In this document: one piece after another, positions 44,366 through 54,516 of the stretch | Layout of the letters: every line of letters begins with the position of its first letter | Numbering within the stretch: the stretch's first letter is position 1 | Made by a program: the position numbers and the translations under genes | From: Bradyrhizobium hipponense | GTDB lineage: Bacteria > Pseudomonadota > Alphaproteobacteria > Rhizobiales > Xanthobacteraceae | Assembly: GCF_008123965.1 (NCBI RefSeq) | Contig: NZ_VSTH01000019.1 | Span: forward strand, 102,916 to 166,915 | Reading direction: 5' to 3' | Length of the DNA stretch: 64,000 nucleotides | The notes under the pieces: generated by a model | What the model was told of the DNA's origin: nothing | Databases searched by the model: none | The model's input: only the letters and a program-made list of their open reading frames with translations

Positions 44366-45136
44366 ATGACGCAGCCTGCAAAGGTCACAGAACCCTCGAT
44401 GGAGGAGATTCTGGCCTCGATCCGGCGCATCATTGCCGACGACGAGGCCAAGCCACCGCCGGCCGAGGCCGCGAAGCCTGCGCCTGCGCCCGCAGCGCCT
44501 GCACCAAAGCCGCAGGCGATGAACGACATTCCGCCATCGAAGGTCGCGCCCGCGAAGCCGGCTGCCGAGAAACCCGCGCCGCCGCCCGCCGCTAAGCCGG
44601 CGCCGCCTCCGCCGCCTGCGGCGGCCGAATCCAACAACCAGGACGATATCGACGCGCTGCTGGCCGGGCTCGATAGTGCGACCGCCGCACCCGAGATGCG
44701 CGCGCCCGAAGCGGAGCCCGAGCCCGAAGCTGACGTTCTCGAACTGACTGACGAGATGGCGGTCGAGGTTCCCGAGCCGACACCGGCTCCGCCGCCGAGC
44801 TTTCGCAGGGTCGAGCCGCGCGATGATCTCGAATTCGCCGAATCGGCGCCGCCATCTCGTCCTGCGCCGCCGCCGTCGTATGCGCCGGTGGACTTCGACG
44901 CGCCATCGCTGCCGCCGCAGCAGCCGATCCTGGCGCAAACGACGGTCTCGGCTGTGGAATCGGCCTTCAACTCCCTGGCCCACACGGTGCTCAGCAGCAA
45001 TGCGCGGACGCTGGAGGACCTGGTCAAGGAGATGCTGCGCCCGATGCTGAAGTCCTGGCTCGACGACAACCTGCCGGGGCTCGTTGAACGCATTGTGAAG
45101 GCGGAAATCGAGCGGGTCTCGCGCGGCGGCCGTTGA
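44366..45136 (+). CDS. popZ: Polar organizing protein PopZ (DUF2497)
   Basis: 256 aa. It has the three-part PopZ layout: a conserved N-terminal helix (SMEEILASIRRIIADDE), a long Pro/Ala/Glu-rich disordered middle (residues 30-170), and a C-terminal oligomerisation region (FNSLAHTVLSSNARTLEDLV, then KEMLRPMLKSWLDDNLP). PopZ forms a polar scaffold that anchors the centromere and cell-cycle kinases in Caulobacter. ATG 44366 is used because GGAG lies six bases before it; GTG 44354 is in frame. valS follows 46 bases later. Confidence 0.85.
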   Translation: MTQPAKVTEPSMEEILASIRRIIADDEAKPPPAEAAKPAPAPAAPAPKPQAMNDIPPSKVAPAKPAAEKPAPPPAAKPAPPPPPAAAESNNQDDIDALLAGLDSATAAPEMRAPEAEPEPEADVLELTDEMAVEVPEPTPAPPPSFRRVEPRDDLEFAESAPPSRPAPPPSYAPVDFDAPSLPPQQPILAQTTVSAVESAFNSLAHTVLSSNARTLEDLVKEMLRPMLKSWLDDNLPGLVERIVKAEIERVSRGGR

Positions 45137-45182
45137 CCTTTTCGTTTGACTTGGCCCCCGCGCGCGGCTTTCTAGCAGCCCC

Positions 45183-48059
45183 ATGATCGAGAAAAATTAC
45201 CAGCCCGCCGATATCGAATCGCGCATGTCTGTCGTCTGGGAGGACAGCCTTGCGTTCAAGGCCGGTCGCCCCGACCGCCGCGACGCGGTGCCCTTCACCA
45301 TCGTGATCCCGCCGCCGAACGTGACGGGTTCGCTGCACATGGGCCACGCCCTCAACAACACGCTCCAGGACATCCTGTGCCGCTTCGAGCGGATGCGCGG
45401 GCGCGACGTGCTGTGGCAGCCTGGCACCGACCATGCCGGCATCGCCACCCAGATGGTGGTCGAGCGGCAGTTGATGGAGCGGCAACAGCCCGGCCGCCGC
45501 GAGATGGGCCGCGAGAAGTTTCTCGAGCAGGTCTGGCAGTGGAAGGCCGAGAGCGGCGACACCATTATCAACCAGCTCAAGCGGCTCGGCGCCTCCTGCG
45601 ATTGGTCGCGCGAGCGCTTCACCATGGACGAGGGCCTGTCGAAGGCGGTCGTCAAGGTGTTCGTCGAGCTTCATCGCGATGGCCTGATCTACAAGGACAA
45701 GCGGCTGGTGAACTGGGACACCAAGCTGCTCACCGCCATCTCCGATCTCGAGGTGCAGCAGACCGAGGTCAAGGGCCACCTCTGGTATCTGCGCTATCCG
45801 ATCGAGGGCAAGACCTTCAGCCCGGACGATCCGGCGAGCTTCATCGTCGTCGCCACCACGCGACCCGAGACCATGCTCGGCGATACCGGCGTTGCCGTGC
45901 ATCCCGACGACGAACGCTATCAGAAGCTCGTCGGCAAGCACGTGATTCTGCCGCTGGTCGGCCGCAAGGTGCAGATCGTCGCCGACGACTATTCCGATCC
46001 GGAAAAGGGTTCGGGCGCGGTCAAGGTGACACCGGCGCACGACTTCAACGATTTCGAAGTCGGCAAGCGCCACGGCCTGCGCCAGATCAGCGTGCTCGAC
46101 AAGGAAGGCTGCCTCGATCTTCTCGACAACGAGGACTACCTGCGCGGCCTGCCGGAGGGCGCCGCGCAATTCGCCGAGGAGTTTCACAGGGTCGATCGCT
46201 TCGCGGCGCGCAAGCGCATCGTCGAACGGCTGGAAGCATTCGGCTTCGTCGAGCGGATCGAGCCGCACACCCACATGGTGCCGCACGGCGACCGCTCCAA
46301 CAGCGTGATCGAGCCGTATCTCACCGACCAATGGTACGTCGACGCCAAGACGCTGGCAAAGCCGGCGATGGCGGCGGTGCGTTCGGGCGAAACCAGCTTC
46401 GTGCCGAAGAACTGGGAAAAGACCTATTTCGAGTGGATGGAGAACATCCAGCCCTGGTGCATCTCGCGCCAGCTTTGGTGGGGCCACCAGATTCCGGCCT
46501 GGTATGGTCCGGACGGCAAGGTCTTCGTCGCCGAGACCGAGGAAGAGGCCGTCAGCCACGCGCTCGGCTATTACGTCGAGCAGGAGGTCATCACGGTCGA
46601 GCAGGGCCGCGAGATGGCGCTCGATCGCGACAAGCGCGAGGGCTTCATCACCCGCGACGAGGACGTGCTCGACACCTGGTTCTCCTCGGCGCTGTGGCCG
46701 TTCTCGACCCTGGGCTGGCCCGACGAGACGCCGGAGGTGCAACGCTACTATCCAACCAATGCGCTCGTGACCGGCTTCGACATCATCTTCTTCTGGGTCG
46801 CCCGGATGATGATGATGGGCCTGCACTTCATGAAGGAAGTGCCGTTCTCGACCATCTACATCCACGCCCTCGTCCGCGACGAGAAGGGCGCCAAGATGTC
46901 GAAGTCGAAGGGCAACGTGATTGATCCGCTGCACCTGATCGATGAATACGGCGCCGACGCGCTGCGCTTCACGCTGGCGGCGATGGCGGCGCAAGGGCGC
47001 GACATCAAGCTCGCCACCAGCCGCGTCGAGGGCTACCGCAATTTCGCGACCAAGCTCTGGAACGCCTGCCGGTTCGCGGAGATGAATTACTGCGCGGTGC
47101 CCGAGGGCTTCGAGCCGGCGAAGGCGAAGGAGACGCTGAACCGCTGGATCGCACATGAGAGCGCGCACACTACGCGCGAGGTAACCGAGGCGATCGAAGC
47201 CTACCGCTTCAACGATGCCGCCGGTGCGATCTACCGCTTCGTCTGGAACGTCTATTGTGACTGGTATGTCGAGCTCGCAAAGCCCGTGCTGCTCGGCCCG
47301 GACGGTCCGGCCAAAGCTGAGACCCGGGCCATGGTCGCCTGGGCCCGCGACGAGATCTTGAAGCTTCTGCACCCCTTCATGCCTTTCATCACCGAAGAGT
47401 TGTGGGAGGTGACGGCCAAACGTGAAGGGCTGCTCGCGCTGGCACAGTGGCCGCTGAAGCCCGCCGGGCCAACGCCGGAGCAGCTTGCGATGCTCGCGGT
47501 GACGACGGGGCCGACTGATGCACTGGTTTCGCCGGCCTGGGTGCTGCCCGTCTTCGACCATGCCGACTTCACCGATCCGAAGGCGGAAGCCGAGATCGGC
47601 TGGGTGATCGACCTGATCACACAAATCCGTTCGGTGCGCGCCGAGATGAACATTGCGCCGGCAACGCTGACGGCGCTGGTGCTCGTCGGCGCTTCCGCCG
47701 AAACCAAAGAGCGCGCGCCACGCTGGACTGACGTCATCAAGCGCATGGCGCGCCTGTCGGACATCTCCTTCGCCGATCGCGCCCCCGACGGCGCGGTTCA
47801 GCTCCTGGTGCGCGGCGAGGTCGCCGCGCTGCCGCTAAAGGGCGTGATCGACGTCGCCGCCGAGCGCGCGCGCCTCGACAAGGAGATCGCCAAAGCCGAC
47901 GCCGACGTCAAGCGCGCCGAATCCAAGCTGGCCAATGAGAAGTTCGTCGCCAACGCGGCCGAAGAGGTCGTCGAGGAGGAGCGCGAAAAGCGCGAGGCGG
48001 CACTGGCGCGCAAAACGAAGCTGCTGGAGGCGCTGGAGCGGCTGAAGCAGGCGTCGTAG
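45183..48059 (+). CDS. valS: Valine--tRNA ligase
   Basis: 958 aa class I synthetase charging tRNA-Val. The HIGH-type motif is in PPPNVTGSLHMGHALNNTLQ near residue 52, the editing domain includes TTRPETMLGDTGVAVHPDD, and the KMSKS loop is GAKMSKSKGNVIDP near 570. The anticodon-binding domain is followed by the C-terminal coiled coil typical of ValS (AAERARLDKEIAKADADVKR). Full length. It converges on the glycosylase gene with six bases between. Confidence 0.97.
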   Translation: MIEKNYQPADIESRMSVVWEDSLAFKAGRPDRRDAVPFTIVIPPPNVTGSLHMGHALNNTLQDILCRFERMRGRDVLWQPGTDHAGIATQMVVERQLMERQQPGRREMGREKFLEQVWQWKAESGDTIINQLKRLGASCDWSRERFTMDEGLSKAVVKVFVELHRDGLIYKDKRLVNWDTKLLTAISDLEVQQTEVKGHLWYLRYPIEGKTFSPDDPASFIVVATTRPETMLGDTGVAVHPDDERYQKLVGKHVILPLVGRKVQIVADDYSDPEKGSGAVKVTPAHDFNDFEVGKRHGLRQISVLDKEGCLDLLDNEDYLRGLPEGAAQFAEEFHRVDRFAARKRIVERLEAFGFVERIEPHTHMVPHGDRSNSVIEPYLTDQWYVDAKTLAKPAMAAVRSGETSFVPKNWEKTYFEWMENIQPWCISRQLWWGHQIPAWYGPDGKVFVAETEEEAVSHALGYYVEQEVITVEQGREMALDRDKREGFITRDEDVLDTWFSSALWPFSTLGWPDETPEVQRYYPTNALVTGFDIIFFWVARMMMMGLHFMKEVPFSTIYIHALVRDEKGAKMSKSKGNVIDPLHLIDEYGADALRFTLAAMAAQGRDIKLATSRVEGYRNFATKLWNACRFAEMNYCAVPEGFEPAKAKETLNRWIAHESAHTTREVTEAIEAYRFNDAAGAIYRFVWNVYCDWYVELAKPVLLGPDGPAKAETRAMVAWARDEILKLLHPFMPFITEELWEVTAKREGLLALAQWPLKPAGPTPEQLAMLAVTTGPTDALVSPAWVLPVFDHADFTDPKAEAEIGWVIDLITQIRSVRAEMNIAPATLTALVLVGASAETKERAPRWTDVIKRMARLSDISFADRAPDGAVQLLVRGEVAALPLKGVIDVAAERARLDKEIAKADADVKRAESKLANEKFVANAAEEVVEEEREKREAALARKTKLLEALERLKQAS

Positions 48060-48065
48060 TGACGT

Positions 48066-48680
48066 TCACTTCGGAAATGGCTTGCTGAGGAATTTCGAGC
48101 CTTTGACGCCGTAGCGCCAGGGCAGCTCGACCGCCTTGGTGATGCCGATCCGGATACCGATAGCCACCTCGACCTCGGCCGTCCGCGCGTGCAGCGCGAT
48201 CGGCGGCCGGTCCAAGGGCAGGGCATTGTGGGCGACGGTGATGCCGAGTGCTTCCGTCAGCTTGCCCGGGCCCGAGCACAGCGCGTGCACATCGGCAGCA
48301 TGGCGGCGGCGGCGCATCGCGGCGAGCCCATGGGTCGGCTCCAGCGCACGGATCAGCACCGCGCTCGCCGAGCCTTCCTCCTCGCAGACGAAATTCACGC
48401 ACCAATGGATGCCGTAGGAGCGGTAGACATAGGCAAAGCCCGGCGGGCCGAACATCACCTGGTTCCGCAGCGTCGGCCCGCGATAAGAATGCGCCGCGGG
48501 GTCGGTATGATGATAGGCCTCGACCTCGACGATGAGGCCGCCGATACCGTCGACCAGCATGGTCGCGCCGATCAAGTCGGGCGCGACCTCGTGGACGCTG
48601 CGCGCGAAAAAGGCACGCTTCAGCGGCTTGCCGAGCCATGGTGTGGAAGCATTCGAGATTGACGGCTTTCTTGGAGTCAT
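48066..48680 (-). CDS. DNA-3-methyladenine glycosylase (AAG/Mpg type)
   Basis: 204 aa base-excision repair enzyme removing alkylated purines. It has the AAG fold order: [39 protein letters not shown] (with the catalytic Glu and the region that intercalates), [19 protein letters not shown] and [14 protein letters not shown]. Its length matches bacterial members. ATG 48680 precedes [10 protein letters not shown]. It is on the strand opposite to its neighbours and stands alone. Confidence 0.9.
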   Translation of the reverse strand: MTPRKPSISNASTPWLGKPLKRAFFARSVHEVAPDLIGATMLVDGIGGLIVEVEAYHHTDPAAHSYRGPTLRNQVMFGPPGFAYVYRSYGIHWCVNFVCEEEGSASAVLIRALEPTHGLAAMRRRRHAADVHALCSGPGKLTEALGITVAHNALPLDRPPIALHARTAEVEVAIGIRIGITKAVELPWRYGVKGSKFLSKPFPK

Positions 48681-48810
48681 TCGTGGTGAGAATCGCCAGA
48701 GAACAGAGCAGGATATTGCCCATATCTGCCATGTTCCCTGAAGCAGGGCGAGCCGGGTTGCGGTGCTTGGCGAGACCGACTAGGTAGGACCTGAACAGAC
48801 CGGACACCCC

Positions 48811-49767
48811 ATGGTCGTTATTGTCGATACCATCTCGAACCCGTTGCGCCCGCGCCACCCCGAAAAGGTGAACCGGCCCGATTCCGCTTCGCCCCCGAAG
48901 CCGGACTGGATCCGCGTACGCGCGCCGAACACCCGTGGCTATGCCGACACCCGCAACATCGTGCGGGCCAACGGCCTGCATACGGTGTGCGAGGAGGCGG
49001 GCTGCCCGAACATTGGCGAGTGCTGGGACAAGAAGCACGCGACCTTCATGATCATGGGTGACACATGCACCCGCGCCTGCGCCTTCTGCAACGTCAAGAC
49101 CGGCATGCCCAATGCCCTCGATGCAGCCGAGCCGCACAACGTCGCCGAGGCCGTGGCCAAGCTGGGGCTCGCCCACGTCGTCGTCACCTCGGTCGATCGT
49201 GACGATCTTGCCGATGGCGGCGCCGAGCATTTCGCCCAGACCATCCGCGCGATCCGCGCCGCGTGCCCGTCGACCACGATCGAGATTTTGACGCCCGACT
49301 TCCTGCGCAAGGAGGGCGCGCTGGAGGTCGTCGTGTCGGCCAAGCCGGACGTCTTCAACCACAATCTGGAAACCGTCCCGTCGCGCTATCTCACCGTGCG
49401 GCCCGGTGCACGGTACTTCCATTCGATCCGGCTGCTGCAGCGGGTCAAGGAGCTCGATCCCACGATCTTCACCAAGTCCGGCATCATGGTTGGCCTCGGC
49501 GAGGAGCGCCACGAGGTGCAGCAGGTGATGGATGATCTGCGTTCGGCTGACGTCGACTTCCTGACCATCGGCCAGTATCTCCAGCCGACCCGCAAGCATC
49601 ACGCCGTGATGCGCTACGTGCCACCGGCCGAGTTCTCGTCCTACGAAAAGGTCGCCTACACCAAGGGCTTCCTCATGGTGTCGGCGAGCCCGCTCACCCG
49701 TTCGTCGCACCATGCCGGCGAGGATTTTGCGAGACTAAAGGCAGCGCGGGCCGCGGTCGCGCGCTGA
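48811..49767 (+). CDS. lipA: Lipoyl synthase
   Basis: 318 aa radical-SAM enzyme inserting two sulfurs into protein-bound octanoate. The auxiliary cluster motif is [13 protein letters not shown]; the radical-SAM motif is [13 protein letters not shown]; the C-terminal [14 protein letters not shown] holds the final conserved serine region. Length is normal. The coenzyme-Q-binding-like gene follows six bases later. Confidence 0.96.
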   Translation: MVVIVDTISNPLRPRHPEKVNRPDSASPPKPDWIRVRAPNTRGYADTRNIVRANGLHTVCEEAGCPNIGECWDKKHATFMIMGDTCTRACAFCNVKTGMPNALDAAEPHNVAEAVAKLGLAHVVVTSVDRDDLADGGAEHFAQTIRAIRAACPSTTIEILTPDFLRKEGALEVVVSAKPDVFNHNLETVPSRYLTVRPGARYFHSIRLLQRVKELDPTIFTKSGIMVGLGEERHEVQQVMDDLRSADVDFLTIGQYLQPTRKHHAVMRYVPPAEFSSYEKVAYTKGFLMVSASPLTRSSHHAGEDFARLKAARAAVAR

Positions 49768-49773
49768 ACTCAC

Positions 49774-50244
49774 ATGCACCGAGTTTCGAGCAAGCACCGC
49801 GTCAACCACAGCGCGTCCGAGATGTTTGATCTGGTCGCCGACGTCGAGCGCTACCCGGAATTCGTGCCGCTGTGCAGCGGGCTGAAAGTCCGGCAGCGGA
49901 TGGCGAAGCCTGACGGCACCGAGGTGCTGATCGCCGACATGACGGTGTCGTTCAAACTGGTCAAGGAATCCTTCACCAGCCGGGTGACGCTGGACCGCGC
50001 CAATCTCAAGATCCTGGTCGAATATCTGCAAGGCCCGTTCAGCAATCTCGAAAACCGCTGGACGTTCGAACCGAAAGGCGATGACGTCTGCGACGTCGGC
50101 TTTTTCCTAGCCTACGAGTTCAAAAGCCGCATGCTGGCGCTGCTGATGGGCTCGATGTTCGACGCCGCGTTCGCGCGCTTTTCCGCGGCCTTCGAGAAGC
50201 GGGCAGATGCGATCTACGGGCGACGGAAGCTGGCATCGTCGTAG
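49774..50244 (+). CDS. COQ10/RatA family START-domain protein
   Basis: 156 aa, a single START-like fold: VNHSASEMFDLVADVERYPE, FVPLCSGLKVRQRM, WTFEPKGDDVCDVGFFLAYE. Close members bind ubiquinone and are needed for respiration (COQ10); E. coli RatA is also described as blocking ribosome association, hence the 'toxin' label. No antitoxin partner is next to it, and its place after lipA is usual in alphaproteobacteria, so the quinone role is more likely. Confidence 0.85.
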   Translation: MHRVSSKHRVNHSASEMFDLVADVERYPEFVPLCSGLKVRQRMAKPDGTEVLIADMTVSFKLVKESFTSRVTLDRANLKILVEYLQGPFSNLENRWTFEPKGDDVCDVGFFLAYEFKSRMLALLMGSMFDAAFARFSAAFEKRADAIYGRRKLASS

Positions 50245-50258
50245 CCGGCGACGGGACT

Positions 50259-50870
50259 TCAGCCCCGCGGCGACCGCGGCGGCCTCCGCTTCACGGCGTG
50301 CCGGCGCGGCGAGGAGCGCGCCACGCGCGGACGCAGGCGGCTGGCGGCTTCACGGCGCGGCTTGACCGAGACTTGCGGGCCGCGGGCGAGATCCATCAGC
50401 ATGCGCAGCGCCTCGGCTACGGAGCGGGCGCGCACGGCGCTGCGGCCGATCGCCCCAAAACGATGTTCGCGGTGGGCGATGCGGCCGTCGCGGGCGGCGA
50501 CGGCGAAATGGACGAGGCCGACCGGCTTGCCGGGCGTGGCGCCGCCGGGACCGGCAATGCCGGTGATGGCAACCGCAAGGTCGACGCCGGCGCGCTCGAG
50601 TGCGCCGACCGCCATCGCGATCGCGGTCTCCTTGCTGACCGCGCCGAAATTCGTCAGCGTGCTCGCCTCGACGCCGAGCATCGCGCGCTTGGCATCATTG
50701 GAATAGGTGACGAAGCCGCGATCGATCACGTCGGAAGAGCCGGGGATGTCGGTCAGCGCGCCGGCCACGAGGCCGCCGGTGCAGGACTCGGCCGTCGCGA
50801 TCGTCAGCTTGCGCATCCGGCACAGATCGAGCAGCGAGCGGGAGAGGGCGCGTGCGTCGCTGCCGCCCAT
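50259..50870 (-). CDS. CinA-family C-terminal domain protein (NMN amidase type)
   Basis: 203 aa made of the CinA C-terminal domain alone: [40 protein letters not shown] and [20 protein letters not shown]. Such proteins (PncC) convert nicotinamide mononucleotide to nicotinic acid mononucleotide. The final 40 or so residues are Arg-rich ([15 protein letters not shown]) and unlike the core family. It begins four bases after the ispDF stop on the same strand, so both are probably co-transcribed. Confidence 0.85.
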   Translation of the reverse strand: MGGSDARALSRSLLDLCRMRKLTIATAESCTGGLVAGALTDIPGSSDVIDRGFVTYSNDAKRAMLGVEASTLTNFGAVSKETAIAMAVGALERAGVDLAVAITGIAGPGGATPGKPVGLVHFAVAARDGRIAHREHRFGAIGRSAVRARSVAEALRMLMDLARGPQVSVKPRREAASRLRPRVARSSPRRHAVKRRPPRSPRG

Positions 50871-50874
50871 GGCT

Positions 50875-52056
50875 TTACACCTCCCAGGGCAGGCGAATGG
50901 TGGCGCTCGCGGTGGCCGCGATACCTTCCTCGCGTCCGGTGAAGCCGAGCCGTTCGCTGGTGGTCGCCTTCACCGCGACGCGAGAGATGTCGACGCTGGA
51001 GATCTCGGCGATGCGCGCGCGCATGGTGTCGCGCAAGGGGCCGATCTTTGGCCGCTCACAGATCAGCGTCACCTCGAGATTGGCGACGCGGCCGCCGCGC
51101 TGCGCGACGCGATCGATGGCGTATTTCAGGAACTGGTCGGAGGATGCGCCCTTCCACTTCACGTCGCTCGGCGGGAAGTGCGAGCCGATGTCGCCATCGG
51201 CGAGCGCGCCGAGGATCGCGTCGACCAGCGCATGCAGGCCGACATCGCCGTCGGAATGGGCGAGGAAACCCTTGGTGTGCGGCACGCGCACGCCGCAGAT
51301 CATGACGTGGTCGCCTTCGCCGAAGGCGTGCACGTCGTAGCCGGTGCCCGTCCGGATGTCGCCGAGCAGGCTGGCCAGGCGCGCTTCCTCGCGCACGAAG
51401 TCCTCGGGAGTGGTGAGTTTCATATTGGCAACATCGCCTTCAAAGGTTGCTACCGTCAATCCCGCCCATTCGGCAATCGCCGCGTCATCGGTGAAATCGC
51501 TGCGTCTGTCCTTCGCCGCGCGACGATGCGCCTCGAGGATGACGTCGAAACGAAAGGATTGCGGCGTCTGCGCGATTCGCAGCCGCGCCCGGTCCGGCGT
51601 GTCCTCGACGTTGCCGCCCTCGCCGATGAGCTTGATGGTGTCGGTGACGGCAATGGCGGGGATCGCGGCGCCGGTACGGCTGGCCGCGTCGATCGCGCGC
51701 GAAATCAGGCCTTCCGAGACGAAGGGCCGCGCGGCGTCGTGGATCAGGACGATGTCGGGCTTGTGCCTGGCCAGCGCTTCGAGACCGGCGAGCACCGACG
51801 CCTGACGAGTCGCGCCACCACCGGTCGGCGGTTCGTGCTTCAATCCTGCGACCGCTGCCGTGAACATGACGCTGTCATCGGGATTCACCACCGGCTGCAC
51901 CACTGACACGTCGGGATGACGGCTGAAGGCTTCCATGGCGCGATAGATCACGGGCTGGCCGCCGATCGAGCGATACTGCTTCGGCCCGCCTGCACCGGCG
52001 CGCAGGCCGCGTCCGGCTGCGACGAGAACAACTGCGGTGCGTTGTGATTTCGCCAT
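50875..52056 (-). CDS. ispDF: Bifunctional IspD/IspF enzyme
   Basis: 393 aa fusion catalysing the cytidylyl transfer and the cyclisation steps of the MEP isoprenoid pathway. The IspD half opens with [20 protein letters not shown]; the IspF half, from about residue 235, has [19 protein letters not shown] (zinc Asp and His) and [20 protein letters not shown]. The same fusion is usual in alphaproteobacteria. ATG 52056 (MAKSQRTAV) was chosen; 43 further in-frame codons upstream lie in the shared promoter region with dusB and lack conservation. Confidence 0.94.
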   Translation of the reverse strand: MAKSQRTAVVLVAAGRGLRAGAGGPKQYRSIGGQPVIYRAMEAFSRHPDVSVVQPVVNPDDSVMFTAAVAGLKHEPPTGGGATRQASVLAGLEALARHKPDIVLIHDAARPFVSEGLISRAIDAASRTGAAIPAIAVTDTIKLIGEGGNVEDTPDRARLRIAQTPQSFRFDVILEAHRRAAKDRRSDFTDDAAIAEWAGLTVATFEGDVANMKLTTPEDFVREEARLASLLGDIRTGTGYDVHAFGEGDHVMICGVRVPHTKGFLAHSDGDVGLHALVDAILGALADGDIGSHFPPSDVKWKGASSDQFLKYAIDRVAQRGGRVANLEVTLICERPKIGPLRDTMRARIAEISSVDISRVAVKATTSERLGFTGREEGIAATASATIRLPWEV

Positions 52057-52219
52057 AAGACTCAAATACTCAGTTCGTGATGAAGAGTCGGGAGTGGGTG
52101 ATTGCCGGCAAGCCTCTAGCACGGCAGGCCCGCAATAAAAGAGGTTTCCCCGGATTGTGGGAAACAGCATTTTGTTGCACTGCACTTGAAAGATCTACAG
52201 AACTGTCTAAACTGTAGGC

Positions 52220-53335
52220 ATGACGCTTGACTGCACAAGAATTGTGCGCAAGATAGGTCATGGCAGACGCGATGAGGCCCTGCCTATTAACGAGATCATT
52301 GTGACCGGCTCGGCAAGATCAGGCTCTAAGCCGTTGAAAATAGGCGATATTGATGTCGCCACCCCGGTCTTCCTGGCGCCGATGTCGGGAGTGACCGACT
52401 CGCCCGTCCGGCGGCTGACCGCCGAACTGGGGGCCGGTCTGGTCATCTCCGAAATGACCGCCAGCGACGAACTCGTCAACGGCCGCGCGATGTCGCGTTT
52501 GCGCTGCGAAGCGACCGGCGTTGGTCAGCATGTGGTTCAGCTGGCCGGCTGTGAGGCGCACTGGATGGCAGAGGGCGCGCGGATCGCGGAAGCCGAAGGC
52601 GCCGACATCATCGACATCAACATGGGTTGTCCGGCCCGTCATGTCACCGGCGGCCAGTCCGGCTCGGCGCTGATGCGCGATCTCGACCATGCCGTCAGCT
52701 TGATCGACGCGACCATCGCAGCGGTGAAAGTGCCGGTGACGCTGAAGATGCGGCTCGGCTGGGACGACCGCAGCCGCAACGCGCCGGAACTGGCGCGGCG
52801 CGCGGAAGCCGCCGGCGTCAAGCTCGTCACCGTGCACGGCCGCACCCGCTGCCAGTTCTACAAGGGCGAGGCCGATTGGGACGCGGTCCGCGCGGTCCGC
52901 GAGGCGATCTCGGTTCCGCTCGTCGTCAACGGCGACATCACGTCTTATGAGAAAGCGGTCGCGGCACTCGATGCCTCCGGCGCTGACGCCGTGATGATCG
53001 GTCGCGGCGCACAAGGCCAACCCTGGTTGCCCGGCCAGATCGGCCGGCGCCTGAGGGGTGGGGCGGCTGAAGCCGCGCCGTCGCTCGAGGCGCAGCTTGG
53101 CTATGTCCGCACGCTTTATGAGGGTGTCTGCGCGCTCTACGGCCTGCGCATCGGGCTCCGGCATGCGCGAAAGCATCTCGGCTGGGCGCTCGACGTCGCG
53201 GCCGACGCGAGCCGCGCTCCGGCGGAGAAGCTGAAAGCGTGGCGCCAGAAGATTCTCACCTCCGAGGATCCGCGCCTCGTTCACCGGTCACTGCAAGATG
53301 CCTTCGACGACTTCGCATGGAGCGCTGCTGCATGA
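52220..53335 (+). CDS. dusB: tRNA-dihydrouridine synthase (NifR3-like)
   Basis: 371 aa FMN enzyme reducing uridines in the tRNA D-loop. It has [20 protein letters not shown], the catalytic Cys in [20 protein letters not shown], and [20 protein letters not shown] with [12 protein letters not shown]. It is the first gene of the nifR3-ntrBC operon and overlaps ntrB by ATGA. The start is uncertain: ATG 52220 gives about 30 more residues than usual, and GTG 52301 is in frame. A TTGAAA-16-TAAACT pair just before 52220 would make a leaderless message. Confidence 0.9.
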   Translation: MTLDCTRIVRKIGHGRRDEALPINEIIVTGSARSGSKPLKIGDIDVATPVFLAPMSGVTDSPVRRLTAELGAGLVISEMTASDELVNGRAMSRLRCEATGVGQHVVQLAGCEAHWMAEGARIAEAEGADIIDINMGCPARHVTGGQSGSALMRDLDHAVSLIDATIAAVKVPVTLKMRLGWDDRSRNAPELARRAEAAGVKLVTVHGRTRCQFYKGEADWDAVRAVREAISVPLVVNGDITSYEKAVAALDASGADAVMIGRGAQGQPWLPGQIGRRLRGGAAEAAPSLEAQLGYVRTLYEGVCALYGLRIGLRHARKHLGWALDVAADASRAPAEKLKAWRQKILTSEDPRLVHRSLQDAFDDFAWSAAA

Positions 53336-54507
53336 GCTCGGCTGCTGAACATCGTCGGCCGCTTCCGTCCGACAGCGAGGCGATCCTGGACGCTCTTCCC
53401 AATCCCGTGCTCCTGATTGGGCCGGACGGCAAGATCGTCGCCGCCAACATCGCGACCGAAGCCTTCTTCGAGATATCGACGCAATTCCTGAAGCGGCAGT
53501 CGCTGAAGGAATTGGTGCCATTCGGCAGCCCCTTGCTGGCCCTGATCGATCAGGTGCGTTCGTCGAATTCTCCGGTCAACGAATACAAGGTCGATCTCGG
53601 CACACCGCGCATGGGCGGCGACCGCCAGGTCGATCTGCATGTGGCACCGCTGACCGAGCGGCCGGGCCACATCGTGGTGATGCTCCAGGAGCGCACCATC
53701 GCCGACAAGATGGACCGCCAGCTCACCCATCGCAGCGCCGCGCGCTCGGTGATCGCGCTCGCCGCCATGCTGGCGCATGAGATCAAGAATCCGCTGTCCG
53801 GCATCCGCGGCGCGGCCCAGCTGCTTGAGCAGCAGGCTTCGTCCGAAGACCGCATGCTGACGCGGCTGATCTGCGACGAGGCCGACCGCATCGTGACGCT
53901 GGTCGACCGCATGGAGGTGTTCGGCGACGAACGTCCCGTGGTGCGCGGTCCCGTCAACATCCATTCGGTGCTCGATCACGTCAAGCGGCTGGCGCAATCC
54001 GGCTTTGCCCGCAACATCCGCTTCGTCGAGGACTACGATCCCTCGCTGCCGCCGGTGCTGGCGAACCAGGATCAGCTGATTCAGGTATTCCTCAATCTCG
54101 TCAAGAACGCCGCCGAAGCCCTGATCGACGTTCCCGATGGCGAGATCCAGCTCACCACCGCGTTCCGCCCCGGCGTACGCCTGTCAGTCCCCGGTCAAAA
54201 ATCCAGGGTATCCCTGCCGCTCGAATTCTGCGTCAAGGACAACGGACCAGGCGTGCCCGACGATCTTCTGTCCAACCTGTTCGATCCCTTCGTGACCACC
54301 AAGCAGACCGGCAGCGGTCTCGGCCTGGCGCTGGTCGCAAAAATCGTCGGCGATCACGGGGGCATCATCGAATGCGAATCTCAGCCGCGCAAGACCACCT
54401 TCCGCGTGCTGATGCCGATGTACTCGACATCGGTGAAATATGCCGATCACAGCAGTCGCGACGGCTCTGCCGGGAAGTCGTCGTCTGCATCACAGGGGGC
54501 AAAATGA
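53332..54507 (+). CDS. ntrB: Nitrogen regulation histidine kinase NtrB
   Basis: 391 aa cytoplasmic sensor kinase (GlnL) that phosphorylates or dephosphorylates NtrC under PII control. A PAS domain ([20 protein letters not shown]) is followed by the H-box [20 protein letters not shown] and by N, G1 and G2 boxes ([39 protein letters not shown]). The start overlaps the dusB stop. A stretch after the N box ([16 protein letters not shown]) is seen in rhizobial NtrB. Confidence 0.95.
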   Translation: MSSAAEHRRPLPSDSEAILDALPNPVLLIGPDGKIVAANIATEAFFEISTQFLKRQSLKELVPFGSPLLALIDQVRSSNSPVNEYKVDLGTPRMGGDRQVDLHVAPLTERPGHIVVMLQERTIADKMDRQLTHRSAARSVIALAAMLAHEIKNPLSGIRGAAQLLEQQASSEDRMLTRLICDEADRIVTLVDRMEVFGDERPVVRGPVNIHSVLDHVKRLAQSGFARNIRFVEDYDPSLPPVLANQDQLIQVFLNLVKNAAEALIDVPDGEIQLTTAFRPGVRLSVPGQKSRVSLPLEFCVKDNGPGVPDDLLSNLFDPFVTTKQTGSGLGLALVAKIVGDHGGIIECESQPRKTTFRVLMPMYSTSVKYADHSSRDGSAGKSSSASQGAK

Positions 54508-54516
54508 GGATTAACA

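Noticed and set aside
45024..47624. 866-codon open frame antisense to valS
   Set aside because: Shadow of high third-position GC in valS; no ribosome site, no recognisable domain. The same holds for long antisense frames at 1108-2076, 2083-3756, 4256-6373 and 23557-25353.
49774..50244. RatA-like gene as a toxin-antitoxin toxin
   Set aside because: No antitoxin partner; its place after lipA and its START fold fit a coenzyme-Q-binding role better.
52150..52200. NtrC binding site upstream of dusB (TTGCACTGCAC)
   Set aside because: Only half-sites with wrong spacing compared with TGCACC-N5-GGTGCA.
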